A DNA stretch of 64,000 nucleotides from Actinobaculum suis (lineage in GTDB: Bacteria > Actinomycetota > Actinomycetes > Actinomycetales > Actinomycetaceae): positions 1 through 64,000 of the forward strand of contig NZ_FNAU01000001.1 in assembly GCF_900102025.1 (NCBI RefSeq). Reading direction: 5' to 3'. Positions 35,562 through 45,374 of this stretch are shown here, one piece after another. Positions within the stretch are counted from its first letter, which is position 1. The number at the start of each line of letters is the position of its first letter. A program made the position numbers and the translations under genes. The notes under the pieces were generated by a model. That model was not told where the DNA came from. It searched no databases and saw only the letters and a program-made list of their open reading frames with translations.

Positions 35562-37664
35562 ATGCATAGGCTCGCAAAAGTTTCCCTCGTGCTCGCAATC
35601 CTCTATTCGGCTTTGTTCTCCTTCCAATTGCTGGTAGACCTTGATAGCTATAAGCCGCTCGGGGCGCGGAGCACTTTCACCGTGGAGGAAGTGAGTACCG
35701 AAAGTAAAGCCGCAGCTTTGCAGGCCTTGCAGGAAAGTGCCGCAACACATCAGGCAAATATTTATAAAATCGCGCATCGGCAAGACAATTCCTTTGAGGG
35801 GCGCATCCTCTTCGCTTTTATTGGTGATACCGCTAGTTTTGAGGAAGCGGGCGGCGAAGATTATCCTTCCGTAGTAACCGGTAAACACGCTACTCAGGTG
35901 CGTGCCGGTAGCGAGATCACCACGGAGGATTTGCGTGGCACTTACGCCACCTCTTTGGCTTACTCCAGTGCTGACTATGCCGCTCTCCTGGCAGATTTGG
36001 AAACGGCCGGTTTTCGTTGCACTTCGCAACGGGTTCCTACCATCGCCCTGGTGCTTTTCACGGTGAGTACGAATAACAGCTCCGCCACCATGGCGATCCT
36101 CTTTGTTCTCACCCTTCTCACCTTTGGATACGGTGCTTCCCAAAGCCGCAAAATCCGCGCTCTGGAAGAAATACACGGCTATTCCACCGCGCAAATGCTC
36201 CGGCGGGACGTGCGTGATCTGAGCAAGATTTTTGCGCTGTTCTTGCCTCCAACTTTGCTTGTGACCCTGCTCGCTTTGTTTGTTTATAACAGCCTGCAAC
36301 AGCTGAGCCGCTACTTGCAGATTTTGGTTCTCACCTGGGCGGGGTTTTATGTTTTTGCCCTGCTGGCTTGCGTGCTTGCCACGATCACTTTGGGTATTCG
36401 CGCTCCGGTCGCCGTGCTCAAAGGGGACCGTGCGGGAAGGAGCCTCGCGGTGTTTTCCACTATCGCCGCCCTCGGCACGCTCATTATTGTGTTTGCGACG
36501 ACGACGGCCACCTGCAACCGGATCGACGCCGTAAACACTCTCACCAAAGAATCGGCACAATGGCGCGCGAATGGCCAACTATATGCGTTGCGTCTTACTA
36601 CCACCGGCAACCAGTATGACGATATGGAAGCAGCGCCGGCCTTCCAGCAAATCGTGGCCCAAGCCGAGCAAGACGGCAAAGTCCTCTTGGTCGCATATAA
36701 CGACTATGCGCTTATAGGCGAAGCCGAACCACCGATGGATGGGTATCCGGCCAGCGATCCATACGCGAGGGGTGGTAGCAAATCTTTGCTAGTGAATGGA
36801 AACTATTTGGACCGCCAAACAGTGGTGGACGTTTCCGGGCGGCGGCTCACGTCCGCCGTCGTACCCACCGAAACCGGGCACTACCTACTCCTGGTACCTG
36901 AAAACTATCCCGGAGATGTAGAACTACTTGCCGAAAAATACAATAAGGATTTCACTCCTTCGCACTGTAAGCCTGAGCTGGCTTCGGAGGTAACAGATCC
37001 CGAACCGTGTTTCACGCTCCATGCACAGGTGATAAGGATTCCGGCGGGTCAGACATACAGCACGTATGGTGGCACCAAATATCAGCCGGCAGATGATCAA
37101 GCAGCTACCCGGCTGCAAGATCCGATTATTGCCGTAGCCTCCGCTGCTTCGCAGGTAGTGCCCCCGATCTCATACATTTCCTATGCTTCTACCGATGATC
37201 TGTTCTTTACAGATTCGCAGGCTTTGGATGCCGCGCTGGTACAGGCCGGGATCCGCGGTAACTTCCAAGGGATAGATAATGCCGCGGATGCCGTGACCAC
37301 TTCGGTGCAACTTGCCCAACAGGCTCTCCAACAAGATCTTATTAGTATGGCGCTTGCCCTGTTCGTGCTAGTAACGGCAGCGATTATTTTCGCTGAGATC
37401 TATTGCGACCGGTTCCAGAAACGTAATTTCTTGCGCAAAATCCACGGGTATCCTTTCGCGGTTCGGCATCTGAGCTATCTCGCGGTGGAAATCATGGTGG
37501 TGCTCCTGGCTCTGGCCTGCAGTTTTGGTATCGCCCACGTAGAACTTTCGGTACGCAACTGCCTGCTCCTGGCGGGGCTAAGCGGCCTGTACCTTTTGCT
37601 TTCGGTATCCACCCTGATTGCTTATGAGCGGCGTTTCAATGCCACGATTATCAAACGGGATTAG
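35562..37664 (+). CDS. Lactococcin-972-type bacteriocin-associated membrane protein (DUF1430/TIGR01654)
   Basis: 700 residues. Predicted helix near the N-terminus (VSLVLAILYSALFSFQLL), a large extracytoplasmic domain, two helices around 190-300 flanking REDV-like cytosolic text (HGYSTAQMLRRDVRDLSK), a second extracytoplasmic domain, and C-terminal helices with NFLRKIHGYPFAVRH. The duplicated IHGY motifs are typical of this family. A GTG frame opens at 35520, but AGGA five bases before the ATG at 35562 is the better start. It pairs with the ATPase 104 bp downstream. Role: export of, or immunity to, a bacteriocin-like peptide; none is encoded nearby. Confidence 0.78.
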   Translation: MHRLAKVSLVLAILYSALFSFQLLVDLDSYKPLGARSTFTVEEVSTESKAAALQALQESAATHQANIYKIAHRQDNSFEGRILFAFIGDTASFEEAGGEDYPSVVTGKHATQVRAGSEITTEDLRGTYATSLAYSSADYAALLADLETAGFRCTSQRVPTIALVLFTVSTNNSSATMAILFVLTLLTFGYGASQSRKIRALEEIHGYSTAQMLRRDVRDLSKIFALFLPPTLLVTLLALFVYNSLQQLSRYLQILVLTWAGFYVFALLACVLATITLGIRAPVAVLKGDRAGRSLAVFSTIAALGTLIIVFATTTATCNRIDAVNTLTKESAQWRANGQLYALRLTTTGNQYDDMEAAPAFQQIVAQAEQDGKVLLVAYNDYALIGEAEPPMDGYPASDPYARGGSKSLLVNGNYLDRQTVVDVSGRRLTSAVVPTETGHYLLLVPENYPGDVELLAEKYNKDFTPSHCKPELASEVTDPEPCFTLHAQVIRIPAGQTYSTYGGTKYQPADDQAATRLQDPIIAVASAASQVVPPISYISYASTDDLFFTDSQALDAALVQAGIRGNFQGIDNAADAVTTSVQLAQQALQQDLISMALALFVLVTAAIIFAEIYCDRFQKRNFLRKIHGYPFAVRHLSYLAVEIMVVLLALACSFGIAHVELSVRNCLLLAGLSGLYLLLSVSTLIAYERRFNATIIKRD

Positions 37665-37767
37665 CGAGGCGTTAGTAGACCTCACAACCGTACTCACAAC
37701 AACAAACTCTCCGCACCTGTTTTAGTTTTATCTCTCTTTATCTCGCCCACCAGAAAGGGGAAACATT

Positions 37768-38445
37768 ATGGCAAGCCAGGCAACTGCAGGCCCGGTGCTG
37801 CAAGTGCAGAACTTGGTGAAAAAGTTCGGGAACCACACGGTACTTCCCGGGGTGAGTTTTTCGGTTCCGGCCGGCACCATGCTGGCGGTGACCGGGCCTT
37901 CCGGTTCCGGGAAAACCACGCTTTTGAATTGTTTGGGGCTGCTGGAAAATTTTGATTCCGGCGAGTTTTCCTTCGGAAGCTTTCACGCGGTTAAACATGG
38001 TTCCCGGAAGGCGCGTGGGTTCTTCCGGGATGTGCTCGGGTTTCTATTCCAAAACTACGGTTTGATCGAGGATTGGACCGTGGCAGAAAACTTGCGGTTA
38101 CCTTTGCAAGTGCGGCAACTCCATAAAACGGAAAGACGGGAGCGGATGGCGCAGGCCCTGGCTCAGGTGGGTTTGACGGGCCGTGAAAAGTCGAAGGTCT
38201 ACACGCTTTCCGGTGGAGAACAGCAACGCGTGGCGCTGGCCCGATTACTGCTGAAAGAACCGCAGCTGATTTTGGCGGATGAGCCTACTTCCGCGCTCGA
38301 CGCCGCTAATTCGGACGTGGTGATGCAAGCTTTGCGGCAACGCGCCGCTGCGGGCGCGCTGGTAATCCTCTCCACGCACAACCCGGCTATCGTTCAGCTT
38401 TGCGATTCGGTGCTCGACTTAGGCACAGCCCCGGCCCAACAATAA
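37768..38445 (+). CDS. ABC transporter ATP-binding protein (lactococcin-972 export group)
   Basis: 225 residues, LolD/MacB-like. Walker A TGPSGSGKTTLL, Q-loop FLFQNYGLIEDWTV (the xxFQNYGLIEdxTV text is typical of the lactococcin 972 group), signature YTLSGGEQQRVALARLL, Walker B LILADEPTSALD, H-switch STHNP. GAAAGGGG supplies the ribosome site. It is expected to drive the upstream DUF1430 membrane protein. Confidence 0.9.
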   Translation: MASQATAGPVLQVQNLVKKFGNHTVLPGVSFSVPAGTMLAVTGPSGSGKTTLLNCLGLLENFDSGEFSFGSFHAVKHGSRKARGFFRDVLGFLFQNYGLIEDWTVAENLRLPLQVRQLHKTERRERMAQALAQVGLTGREKSKVYTLSGGEQQRVALARLLLKEPQLILADEPTSALDAANSDVVMQALRQRAAAGALVILSTHNPAIVQLCDSVLDLGTAPAQQ

Positions 38446-38548
38446 CGGTGAGTGGCCGGCAGATGGCTGGCCCGCCGGAAACGGAAACCGGCACGCACAC
38501 GGCAACCGGCAGGCACACGGCAACCGGCAGGCTTAGCTACCGGCCGGG

Positions 38549-39886
38549 TTAGGCTTCGGCCACTTCGATTTCTCCGGAAGCTATTTTCGCGGCCTGTGCC
38601 GGGCTCAGTTCGCGCGAATCCAGCCACCCCTCGGGTAGGGCCGCCGGTTTTTCGGTACCGCCCCGGCCGCGCCGGCCTTCCGCCGCATCGGGGAAAGGCT
38701 GGGAAAGATCGAGGGTAGCGAAAATGTTTTCCAGGTCTGCCAAGGAAGATACTAGCGAGAGCGCGTGGCGGGCCGGGCCGCCTACGCTGTACCCGTGCAT
38801 ATAGTTCGCCATATGCCCGCGCATATGCCGCATTGCTTGTTCTTCGTTACCGAAATGACGAACCGCAAGTTTGGCGTGGCGCATTATCTGCGCGGCTACC
38901 TCGGCCAGCCCGGGCCGTTTGCGGGCAGGGCTGCCGTGGAGGGCGGCTGCGATGTCGTAGAACAGCCAGGGGCGGCCTTGAGCGCCGCGGGCCACCGCTA
39001 CTCCGGCTACCCCGGTTTGTTCCATCATGGCCAGGGCGTCTGCGGCTTCAAAAATATCGCCATTGCCGATCACGGGTAGCTCGGTCATGGCGGCTAGCTC
39101 TGCTAAACGGTCCCACTGGGCGTCTGCCGAATAGCGCTGGGTGCAGGTGCGGGCGTGCATGGTAAGAGCGCTAATACCGGCATCTTCGGCAATATGGACG
39201 AGGTCGCGGAAAGTTTCGTGTTGGCTATCCACACCGATCCGGAACTTCGCCGTCACCGGGATAGTAAAATCTCGGTCCTGGCTAGCTTCCCGAGCCGCGC
39301 GTACCGATTCTTCTAAAACCTGGCGGAGTAAATCGGTTTTCCATGGCAGTGCCGCTCCCCCGCCTTTCCGGGTGACCTTCGGCATCGGACACCCAAAGTT
39401 CAGGTCAATATGGTCTACCCGGTTTTCGCTTACCAACATGTGTACTGCCCGGCCCGTCATCTTCGGGGAAACCCCATAGATTTGAATAGAGCGCACCGGA
39501 TCACCCGGATCGGGAGCAATCATGCGCAAGCTCACTTCGCGGCGTTCTACCAAGGCCCGGGAAGTTATCATTTCGCACACGAACAGCCCAGCTGGCGCGA
39601 AAGTTCCCGGCGTGGCATTACGTTTAGCCAGCTGTGCCGCCGGATCATAGCCTGCCGCGCGGGCTCCAGCTTCTGCTTCCTCCCGAACCAGCTGGCGAAA
39701 TGGTGGGTTGGTTACACCGGCCATGGGCGCTAACACGAGCGGAGTACCAACCGTAATATCGCCAATCTGTAATTCGTGTTTGCCGCCCGGCGTTGGCACG
39801 GCAGTAGCTTGCCGATCTGTGTTTTCTTCACTCATTCCCGTGTGCTCGTACCTTCCCATAAAATCCGCAGAACCGGCTTGTAGCAT
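38549..39886 (-). CDS. dusB: tRNA-dihydrouridine synthase
   Basis: FMN enzyme reducing specific tRNA uridines. Core motifs are LVLAPMAGVTNPPFRQL, NFGCPMPKVTRKGGGAAL (catalytic Cys), TVKFRIG-type VTAKFRIGVD, MHARTCTQRY and VIGNGDIF. Length is up to 445 residues; three in-frame ATGs (39886, 39859, 39835) precede the core and none has a strong ribosome site, so the start is open. An insert of about 25 residues, EEAEAGARAAGYDPAAQLAK, sits early in the barrel, and the tail after residue 400 is Gly/Arg/Glu-rich. Confidence 0.92.
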   Translation of the reverse strand: MLQAGSADFMGRYEHTGMSEENTDRQATAVPTPGGKHELQIGDITVGTPLVLAPMAGVTNPPFRQLVREEAEAGARAAGYDPAAQLAKRNATPGTFAPAGLFVCEMITSRALVERREVSLRMIAPDPGDPVRSIQIYGVSPKMTGRAVHMLVSENRVDHIDLNFGCPMPKVTRKGGGAALPWKTDLLRQVLEESVRAAREASQDRDFTIPVTAKFRIGVDSQHETFRDLVHIAEDAGISALTMHARTCTQRYSADAQWDRLAELAAMTELPVIGNGDIFEAADALAMMEQTGVAGVAVARGAQGRPWLFYDIAAALHGSPARKRPGLAEVAAQIMRHAKLAVRHFGNEEQAMRHMRGHMANYMHGYSVGGPARHALSLVSSLADLENIFATLDLSQPFPDAAEGRRGRGGTEKPAALPEGWLDSRELSPAQAAKIASGEIEVAEA

Positions 39887-39932
39887 TGCCTAGCAGAATT
39901 GCGCTACCGGATTGCCGTAGATCCGTATTGCC

Positions 39933-39983
39933 GCAGGTCCGCAACTACTGTAGGTCCGCAGCTACTGCGGATCTGCAAACTTA
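39933..39983. repeat. 17-bp tandem repeat between dusB and the PRC-barrel gene
   Basis: Units GCAGGTCCGCAACTACT (39933), GTAGGTCCGCAGCTACT (39950) and a weaker one (39967) in 17-bp register. The 338-bp divergent gap around it holds no gene. Confidence 0.75.
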
Positions 39984-40224
39984 GCTGCGCTAGCGCATTC
40001 TAACCACTTTGCCCCTCCTTCGCCTATCGGCTTTCGCATATATCTCGCCTGGTAGTCTGCCTATGTCAGAAAGAGACATTAGGGATTTTGTTAGGGACTT
40101 TGAAAGTAGAGGACCGTCCTGTTCGCCGCCCTAAAACAATTCGGCGGGCGGGCACGGAAATATCCGTGAGCTGGCGGGCCGCGAAAGCCGGCGGGCGCTA
40201 GCTCTAGCAGTAGTGGAGGTTGCT

Positions 40225-40833
40225 ATGGCAGAAAAGGAAAAGGCAGCAGCAGGAACCGCAGAAACCACGGGTGGCTCGGCGGAGGGAACCACCGCCGCCG
40301 CGGAAGCAACCCCGGGCACCTGCGCGGGCGAAAACACAAGCCCCGTGGATGAAGCCACCGGCGCCGCGGATGAAGCCACCGCCGCCGCGGAAAAAACCCA
40401 GCGTGGCCCGGCTGCGCCTGCCCCCACTCCCCTTGATATTGTTGCCCTCCCGGAGGCCACGGCGAAGGAAATCACGGCTTTGCTAGACCGCGCGGTGCGC
40501 GATAATGCCGGGGAAAAAATTGGCCGCGTGAAAGACGTCTTCGTCGATAACGAAACACAAGAGCCCGTCTATGTGCTTATCGCGCATGGACGATTGCATC
40601 TTTCTACCAGTCTGGTCCCGATTGCGGGGCTCAAACTGGATACTTCCGCCAAACGGCCTTTCGTGGCCTGCAAATATGCGGCAGAAACGATTTTGAGCGG
40701 TCCCGAATACGATCCGGCTCTCGGCCTTACCGAAGAAGTGCGCGCCGCGATTGCCGCGCACTACGCCGCGGATACTGCCGCTTCTTCGGCTGCTTCTTCG
40801 GCCGCTTCTTCGGCTGCTTCTACTGCTGTCTAG
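40225..40833 (+). CDS. PRC-barrel domain protein
   Basis: 202 residues starting at MAEKEKAAAG, with GGAGG five bases upstream of the ATG at 40225 (an earlier ATG at 40213 overlaps the ribosome site). Residues about 1-75 are Ala/Thr/Glu-rich and disordered. The PRC-barrel core is about 85-180: GEKIGRVKDVFVDNETQEP, VYVLIAHGRLHLSTSLVPIAG. The tail repeats SSAA. PRC barrels serve in RNA processing, photosynthetic complexes and cell division; no specific role can be assigned here. Confidence 0.8.
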   Translation: MAEKEKAAAGTAETTGGSAEGTTAAAEATPGTCAGENTSPVDEATGAADEATAAAEKTQRGPAAPAPTPLDIVALPEATAKEITALLDRAVRDNAGEKIGRVKDVFVDNETQEPVYVLIAHGRLHLSTSLVPIAGLKLDTSAKRPFVACKYAAETILSGPEYDPALGLTEEVRAAIAAHYAADTAASSAASSAASSAASTAV

Positions 40834-40864
40834 GCGCGCTAAAGCTGCCGCCCGCCTAGCGCGC
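40834..40864. terminator. Hairpin between convergent PRC-barrel and YibE/F genes
   Basis: Arms GCGCGCTA (40834-40841) and TAGCGCGC (40857-40864), perfect over 8 bp, directly after the PRC gene stop. No T tract; weak termination candidate. Confidence 0.4.
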
Positions 40865-40964
40865 TAAAACTGCCGCGGGGCGCGGCTAACCGTAGCGGCA
40901 TGGTTGCCATATACACCGCTACGGGTCTTGTACACCGCTACGGGCCGGCGCCGCCAACTGCTGC

Positions 40965-42134
40965 CTAGATCAGATTCTTTTTCTCCCGGCTGGGAGCTAC
41001 CGGTGCCAGCATGGCAGCAATTACCGTGGTAGCCGGGATCGCCAGTACCAGCCCGATGGAAGCAGCCAGAGTGCGGGCGATTTCTTCGGAAATCTGGGCA
41101 ACTTGCAGAAGGTCTAAGAAAGGCCGATCGTAGAGCGAAGCCAAGATGAGGAGCGGCAGCGCGCTTCCCACATAAGCAAAAGCCAGGGTGTAAACCGTGG
41201 AGGCAATATGGTCTCGGCCAATTGCCATACCTCGCATGAACAGCCGGCGGCGGGAAGAATGCGGGCTTTCCGCATGCAATTCCCAAATTGTGGAGACTTG
41301 CGTAATCGTCACGTCATTGAGCGCGCCCAGCCCGGCTAGCACAATCCCGCACAGCAAAAGCGAACGCATATTCATGCCGCCCAGGTTCCAAGACAGCATG
41401 GCCCCTTCATCGCCGGTAGCGCCCGTCAAGTTCTGTGCATGTACCGCCCAGGTAGCCACGCCCGCCGTGATTACCAGCCCGAAAGCCGTCCCGAGAATCG
41501 CCGTCGTCGTACGAATAGAAACTCCGTGCGCCAAATATATCGAAAGGAACATCATGGCGCCCCCGCCGGCAAGCACCACGGGCAAGGCGGAAGTGCCGCT
41601 CGCGAGCGCCGGGATCATAAACAGGCCGACCACGAGGAGAGAAGCTCCCAGGCCGAGCAAGGACATGAATCCTTTCCGGCCGGCAACTAGTAAAACTACG
41701 GCAATATATACGGCGAGGAGGGCGAGCATGGCCGGGCCGCGTTCGAAATCTACGAATACGTAGGCCACGCCTGATTCCAGCATGGATGGGGTGAAGCGGG
41801 CTTGGATGGTATCGCCTACGGATAGTCCGGAGGCTACTACTTCGGCAGGAACGTGTACGGGTACGAAGATGCCGTCTACGTTCATTTGGACTTCGGTTTG
41901 GCCCAGTTCATCGGTGGTTCCTACGGAAGTAATTTTTCCGCGTACCAAGGATGATTTCTCGTCATTGAGGGGAATTGATCCTACCGGGGTTTCCCCGCGC
42001 GGCCATAAAACGATGAGGCCGATTATGGTGGCGAGAGCCATCGGAACAACGATGGCCGCCAAGATTTTCGCGATGCGACCGCGCGAGGCGGCTGACAACG
42101 GGGTCGCCGCCCCGCTCGGCGCATGAATGTGCAT
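40965..42134 (-). CDS. YibE/F family membrane protein
   Basis: 389 residues. One N-terminal helix (AAIVVPMALATIIGLIVLW), an extracytoplasmic beta-rich part (about 60-135, VRGKITSVGTTDELGQTEVQ), then about seven helices with LAHGVSIRTTTAILGT, GALNDVTITQVSTIWELH and IAIPATTV-like LAIPATTVIAAML. The NDVTITQ segment is characteristic. Function of the family is unknown. It begins five bp after the glyS stop on the same strand. Confidence 0.88.
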   Translation of the reverse strand: MHIHAPSGAATPLSAASRGRIAKILAAIVVPMALATIIGLIVLWPRGETPVGSIPLNDEKSSLVRGKITSVGTTDELGQTEVQMNVDGIFVPVHVPAEVVASGLSVGDTIQARFTPSMLESGVAYVFVDFERGPAMLALLAVYIAVVLLVAGRKGFMSLLGLGASLLVVGLFMIPALASGTSALPVVLAGGGAMMFLSIYLAHGVSIRTTTAILGTAFGLVITAGVATWAVHAQNLTGATGDEGAMLSWNLGGMNMRSLLLCGIVLAGLGALNDVTITQVSTIWELHAESPHSSRRRLFMRGMAIGRDHIASTVYTLAFAYVGSALPLLILASLYDRPFLDLLQVAQISEEIARTLAASIGLVLAIPATTVIAAMLAPVAPSREKKNLI

Positions 42135-42139
42135 ATGGA

Positions 42140-43537
42140 TTAGGCCCCCACGAGCTTTCCGGCCAGGTAGCTTTCTACCTCGGCAATCGGGATGCGGACC
42201 TGTTCCATGGTGTCGCGGTCTCGGACCGTAGCTGCGTTATCTTCCAACGAATCGAAATCGATGGTGATGCAGAACGGGGTGCCGATTTCGTCTTGCCGGC
42301 GATAGCGGCGGCCCACCGCGCCCGAATCGTCGAAGTCCACGTTCCAGTATTTACGCAAGCTGTCGGCCAGTTCGCGGGCCAATGGCGTGAGCTTTTCGTT
42401 TCGGGAAAGCGGGAGTACGGCTGCCTTGACCGGGGCGAGCCGCGGGTCGAGGCGCAGTACCGTACGCTTATCTACCCCGCCCTTCGTGTTTGGCGCTTCA
42501 TCTTCGGTGTAGGCCGAAACGAGGAAGGCCATGAGCGAGCGGGTGAGCCCGGCGGAAGGTTCGATCACGTACGGGATGTAACGCTTGCCGGTCTTCTGGT
42601 CGAAGTAGCTCAAATCCTTACCCGAATGTTCAATATGGGTAGAAAGGTCGAAATCGGTGCGGTTGGCAATGCCTTCGAGTTCTCCCCATTCCCCGCCGGC
42701 AAATCCGAATTTGAACTCGATATCTACCGTGCGTTTTGAATAGTGTGAAAGCTTTTCTTGCGGGTGTTCGTACAGGCGTAGTTCTTCGGCCGGAATGCCC
42801 AGGTCTTGGTACCAGGCGAGGCGGTGGTCAATCCAGTACTGATGCCATTCTTCATCGGTTCCCGGTTCCACAAAGAATTCGAGTTCCATTTGCTCAAATT
42901 CGCGGGTGCGGAAAATAAAGTTACCGGGCGTGATTTCGTTCCGGAAAGATTTTCCGATCTGCCCGATCCCGAAGGGCGGCTTCATGCGGGAAGACTGTTG
43001 CACATTAGAGAAGTTTGTGAAAATTCCCTGCGCGGTTTCCGGGCGCAGATAGTGCAGTGCGGATTCGTCTTGCACCGGCCCCAGATAGGTTTTAAGCATC
43101 ATGTTGAAATCGCGCGGTTCCGTCCATTTTCCGGTTACCCCGCACGCCGGGCACTGTAGTTCTGCCAGTTCGATGCTTTCCGGTTCAGCAATATCGTGCT
43201 TGCTTGCCTGTTCTTCTTGCAGCTGGTCCATGCGGAAGCGGCGGTTACAGTTCAAGCATTCGATAAGCGGGTCGTTAAAGACGCCCACGTGGCCGGAGGC
43301 CACCCAAACTTCCCGGGGAAGGATAATCGCGGAGTCTAGCCCCACCACATCACCCCGGCTTTGCACCATGTATTTCCACCACTGGCGCTTAATATTTTCC
43401 TTTAACTCGGTCCCCAGCGGACCGTAGTCCCACGCGGAGCGTGAGCCCCCGTAGATTTCACCGGATTGGAACACAAAACCTCGCCGTTTTGCGAGGGCAA
43501 TGACGTTATCGAGACGCGTGGGAGCTTTTTTCGCCAC
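42140..43537 (-). CDS. glyS: Glycyl-tRNA synthetase
   Basis: Class II alpha2-type synthetase of 465 residues. The frame is open to 43618, but AAAGGA nine bases before a GTG at 43537 gives the expected start [20 protein letters not shown] (M at initiation). Motif 1 area [12 protein letters not shown], motif 2 [12 protein letters not shown] and [21 protein letters not shown], motif 3 [17 protein letters not shown], anticodon domain near the C-terminus. A CxxC pair (CLNCNRRF) and CPAC form a probable zinc site. Confidence 0.95.
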   Translation of the reverse strand: MAKKAPTRLDNVIALAKRRGFVFQSGEIYGGSRSAWDYGPLGTELKENIKRQWWKYMVQSRGDVVGLDSAIILPREVWVASGHVGVFNDPLIECLNCNRRFRMDQLQEEQASKHDIAEPESIELAELQCPACGVTGKWTEPRDFNMMLKTYLGPVQDESALHYLRPETAQGIFTNFSNVQQSSRMKPPFGIGQIGKSFRNEITPGNFIFRTREFEQMELEFFVEPGTDEEWHQYWIDHRLAWYQDLGIPAEELRLYEHPQEKLSHYSKRTVDIEFKFGFAGGEWGELEGIANRTDFDLSTHIEHSGKDLSYFDQKTGKRYIPYVIEPSAGLTRSLMAFLVSAYTEDEAPNTKGGVDKRTVLRLDPRLAPVKAAVLPLSRNEKLTPLARELADSLRKYWNVDFDDSGAVGRRYRRQDEIGTPFCITIDFDSLEDNAATVRDRDTMEQVRIPIAEVESYLAGKLVGA

Positions 43538-43730
43538 CTTACTATTATCCTTTCCCGCGCATCCGGCTGATGCGCGCGAGGCCATTGTACGGGTTGCGCC
43601 GCCTAAGCAGTATGCCAAACCTCCCGGAGTGCCGAGTTTTTACCGCCACCCGATCCGCGCTTCGTGCCAAATACGCGGGTATCCACCTGCCGCTTTGACA
43701 AGATTAGCGTGAATCGGCACGATAAGTTAC

Positions 43731-44699
43731 GTGAGTACTTTTCTTCGCCGCCTCAGCGCACTTGCAACGGTTTGTATGCTTAGCCTTGCTGGTTGTACGA
43801 CGCCGCCGCCCAGCCCGGCTGCTTCTTCTTCCGGCCCTGCAGCTGACTCAGACACTGTGCAAACCCCCGCTACGCCGAAAATTCGGGTAACTGCCACTAG
43901 TTATCCCATTGCCTGGGTGGCAGAACAGATTGGCGGCGAATATGCCACCGTTAGCATGGCCACCCCGGCCGGCGTCGATCCTTTACTTTATGCTTATACA
44001 CCGGAAGAGCTGGCGCAACTGGGTGAGGCTTCCGATGTGCTGTTCTATGTTGCGGGTTTCCAGCCGGCCCTAGATGAAAATCTGGCACAGGTGAGTACGC
44101 CCGCGGTTGATTTAGCCCCGCACGTGCAGCTCGTCCACCATCGTGCTTTGGCCGGTAACCACGGTGATGAATCCGGAGAAGCAGGCCGCCAGCTCGATCC
44201 GTATTTCTGGCACGATACCGAAAGACTTACCCGCCTGGCCGGCGCCGTGCGCGAGGCTTTGAGCAATATGGATCCGGCGCATGCCACCGAATACGCGCAG
44301 GCACTGGATTCGCTTACCGGGAAGCTCAATGAGCTGGATGCGCATTATGCTGCCGGGCTAGCCCAGTGTGCCACGCGCACCGTCGTCACCTACCGGCCCG
44401 CCTACGCTTATATGACAGACCGTTACCATCTACAGCAAGTAGCAGTGCAGGCGATGGACCCCGCGATCACTCCCACCGCAAAAGATATCCGAAACGTAAA
44501 ACTCGAGATCAACGCCAATCACGTGGGCACAGTTTTTACGGAAGGCGGTAACAGCGAAGCAATAGCGCAACTAGCCGGTGAAACCGGCACCCAAGTGGCA
44601 AGCCTGGATTCTCTTTCCACTCCCCCGGCAGAAGGTGACTATTTGAGCGGCATGGAAGAAAATCTGCAGTCGCTACGCGCCGGACTGGGGTGCCAGTAA
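43731..44699 (+). CDS. Orphan ZnuA-like lipoprotein with altered metal ligands
   Basis: 322 residues, GTG start, lipobox LAGC near residue 22. The cluster A-I fold is clear (KIRVTATSYPIAWVAEQIGG, YTPEELAQLGEASDVLFYVA). Yet the usual ligand positions differ: DPLLYAYTP instead of DPHxYEPxP, LDPYFWHD instead of DPHxWLD, and VTYRPAYAYM instead of THDAFGYL. It may bind another ligand or use other His residues (HHRALAGNHGD loop). No ABC partner adjoins it; Zur lies 141 bp downstream. TTGACA at 43695 and no good ribosome site suggest a near-leaderless mRNA. Confidence 0.8.
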   Translation: MSTFLRRLSALATVCMLSLAGCTTPPPSPAASSSGPAADSDTVQTPATPKIRVTATSYPIAWVAEQIGGEYATVSMATPAGVDPLLYAYTPEELAQLGEASDVLFYVAGFQPALDENLAQVSTPAVDLAPHVQLVHHRALAGNHGDESGEAGRQLDPYFWHDTERLTRLAGAVREALSNMDPAHATEYAQALDSLTGKLNELDAHYAAGLAQCATRTVVTYRPAYAYMTDRYHLQQVAVQAMDPAITPTAKDIRNVKLEINANHVGTVFTEGGNSEAIAQLAGETGTQVASLDSLSTPPAEGDYLSGMEENLQSLRAGLGCQ

Positions 44700-44840
44700 C
44701 GTTCCCGAACGGGGACGGCTAAGCTAAGGGATAGCCGGTTTGGGCTACGTGCAGGCCGCAAATAGCGCCAGTACCCCGTCACCCGTACCGGTTTGTTTAG
44801 GCAGTGCCCGTATTCAAGTTTTTTGCGTTAGGAGATGACC

Positions 44841-45290
44841 ATGACCGCGCCGAGGCAACGTGTTACTGCCCAGCGGCGAGCCATTATCGCTGTTCTGGAA
44901 GGCACGGATCAGTTTATTTCTGCACAAGACCTCCACGATAAGCTCACCGAGGAAGGCACCCGGATCGGGTTGGCAACGGTGTATCGCACCCTGCAATCGC
45001 TAGTGGATGAGGGGAGCCTGGATACCATTATCGAAGAAGGCCAAACCCTGTACCGGGCCTGCGAAACCACCGATCACCACCACCACCTAGTGTGCCGGAT
45101 CTGCGGAAAGACCGTAGAGATCATTCCGCCCAACACCGAAAATTGGTTCACCAGGGTGGCTGCCCAGGCCGGCTTTTCGGATGTGGAACACACTTTGGAA
45201 CTCATTGGGCTGTGCTCCAAGTGTGCGCCCAAAGTCGCGGCCGTGAAACAACAGCGTGCTGAAACAGGCCCGGCGCGCCACGCGGAATAA
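44841..45290 (+). CDS. zur: Fur-family metalloregulator, Zur/FurB-like
   Basis: 149 residues from the ATG at 44841, which has GGAG at proper spacing; the ATG at 44835 abuts it. Winged helix QDLHDKLTEEGTRIGLATVYRTLQSL, then metal site text TTDHHHHLVCRICGKTVEI and structural CxxC pairs CRIC and CSKC. The lineage with HHHH-LVC and CSKC fits zinc regulators of actinobacteria. It follows a metal-binding-type lipoprotein gene and likely binds the box at 28082. Fur or Mur function cannot be excluded by eye. Confidence 0.85.
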   Translation: MTAPRQRVTAQRRAIIAVLEGTDQFISAQDLHDKLTEEGTRIGLATVYRTLQSLVDEGSLDTIIEEGQTLYRACETTDHHHHLVCRICGKTVEIIPPNTENWFTRVAAQAGFSDVEHTLELIGLCSKCAPKVAAVKQQRAETGPARHAE

Positions 45291-45362
45291 ACCCAGCCAG
45301 TTAAGCGAAACCCACTAACAACTTGAGACAAAAAAGCGTTTACTGTCGCTAAATTTTCAGTT

Positions 45363-45372
45363 AGGGTACCCT
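45363..45372. promoter_or_regulatory. Perfect 10-bp palindrome abutting a start codon
   Basis: AGGGTACCCT ends two bases before the ATG of the DedA-like gene, where a ribosome site is expected. Its AGG may serve as that site; a bound protein or hairpin would block translation. Could be chance. Confidence 0.35.
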
Positions 45373-45374
45373 GC

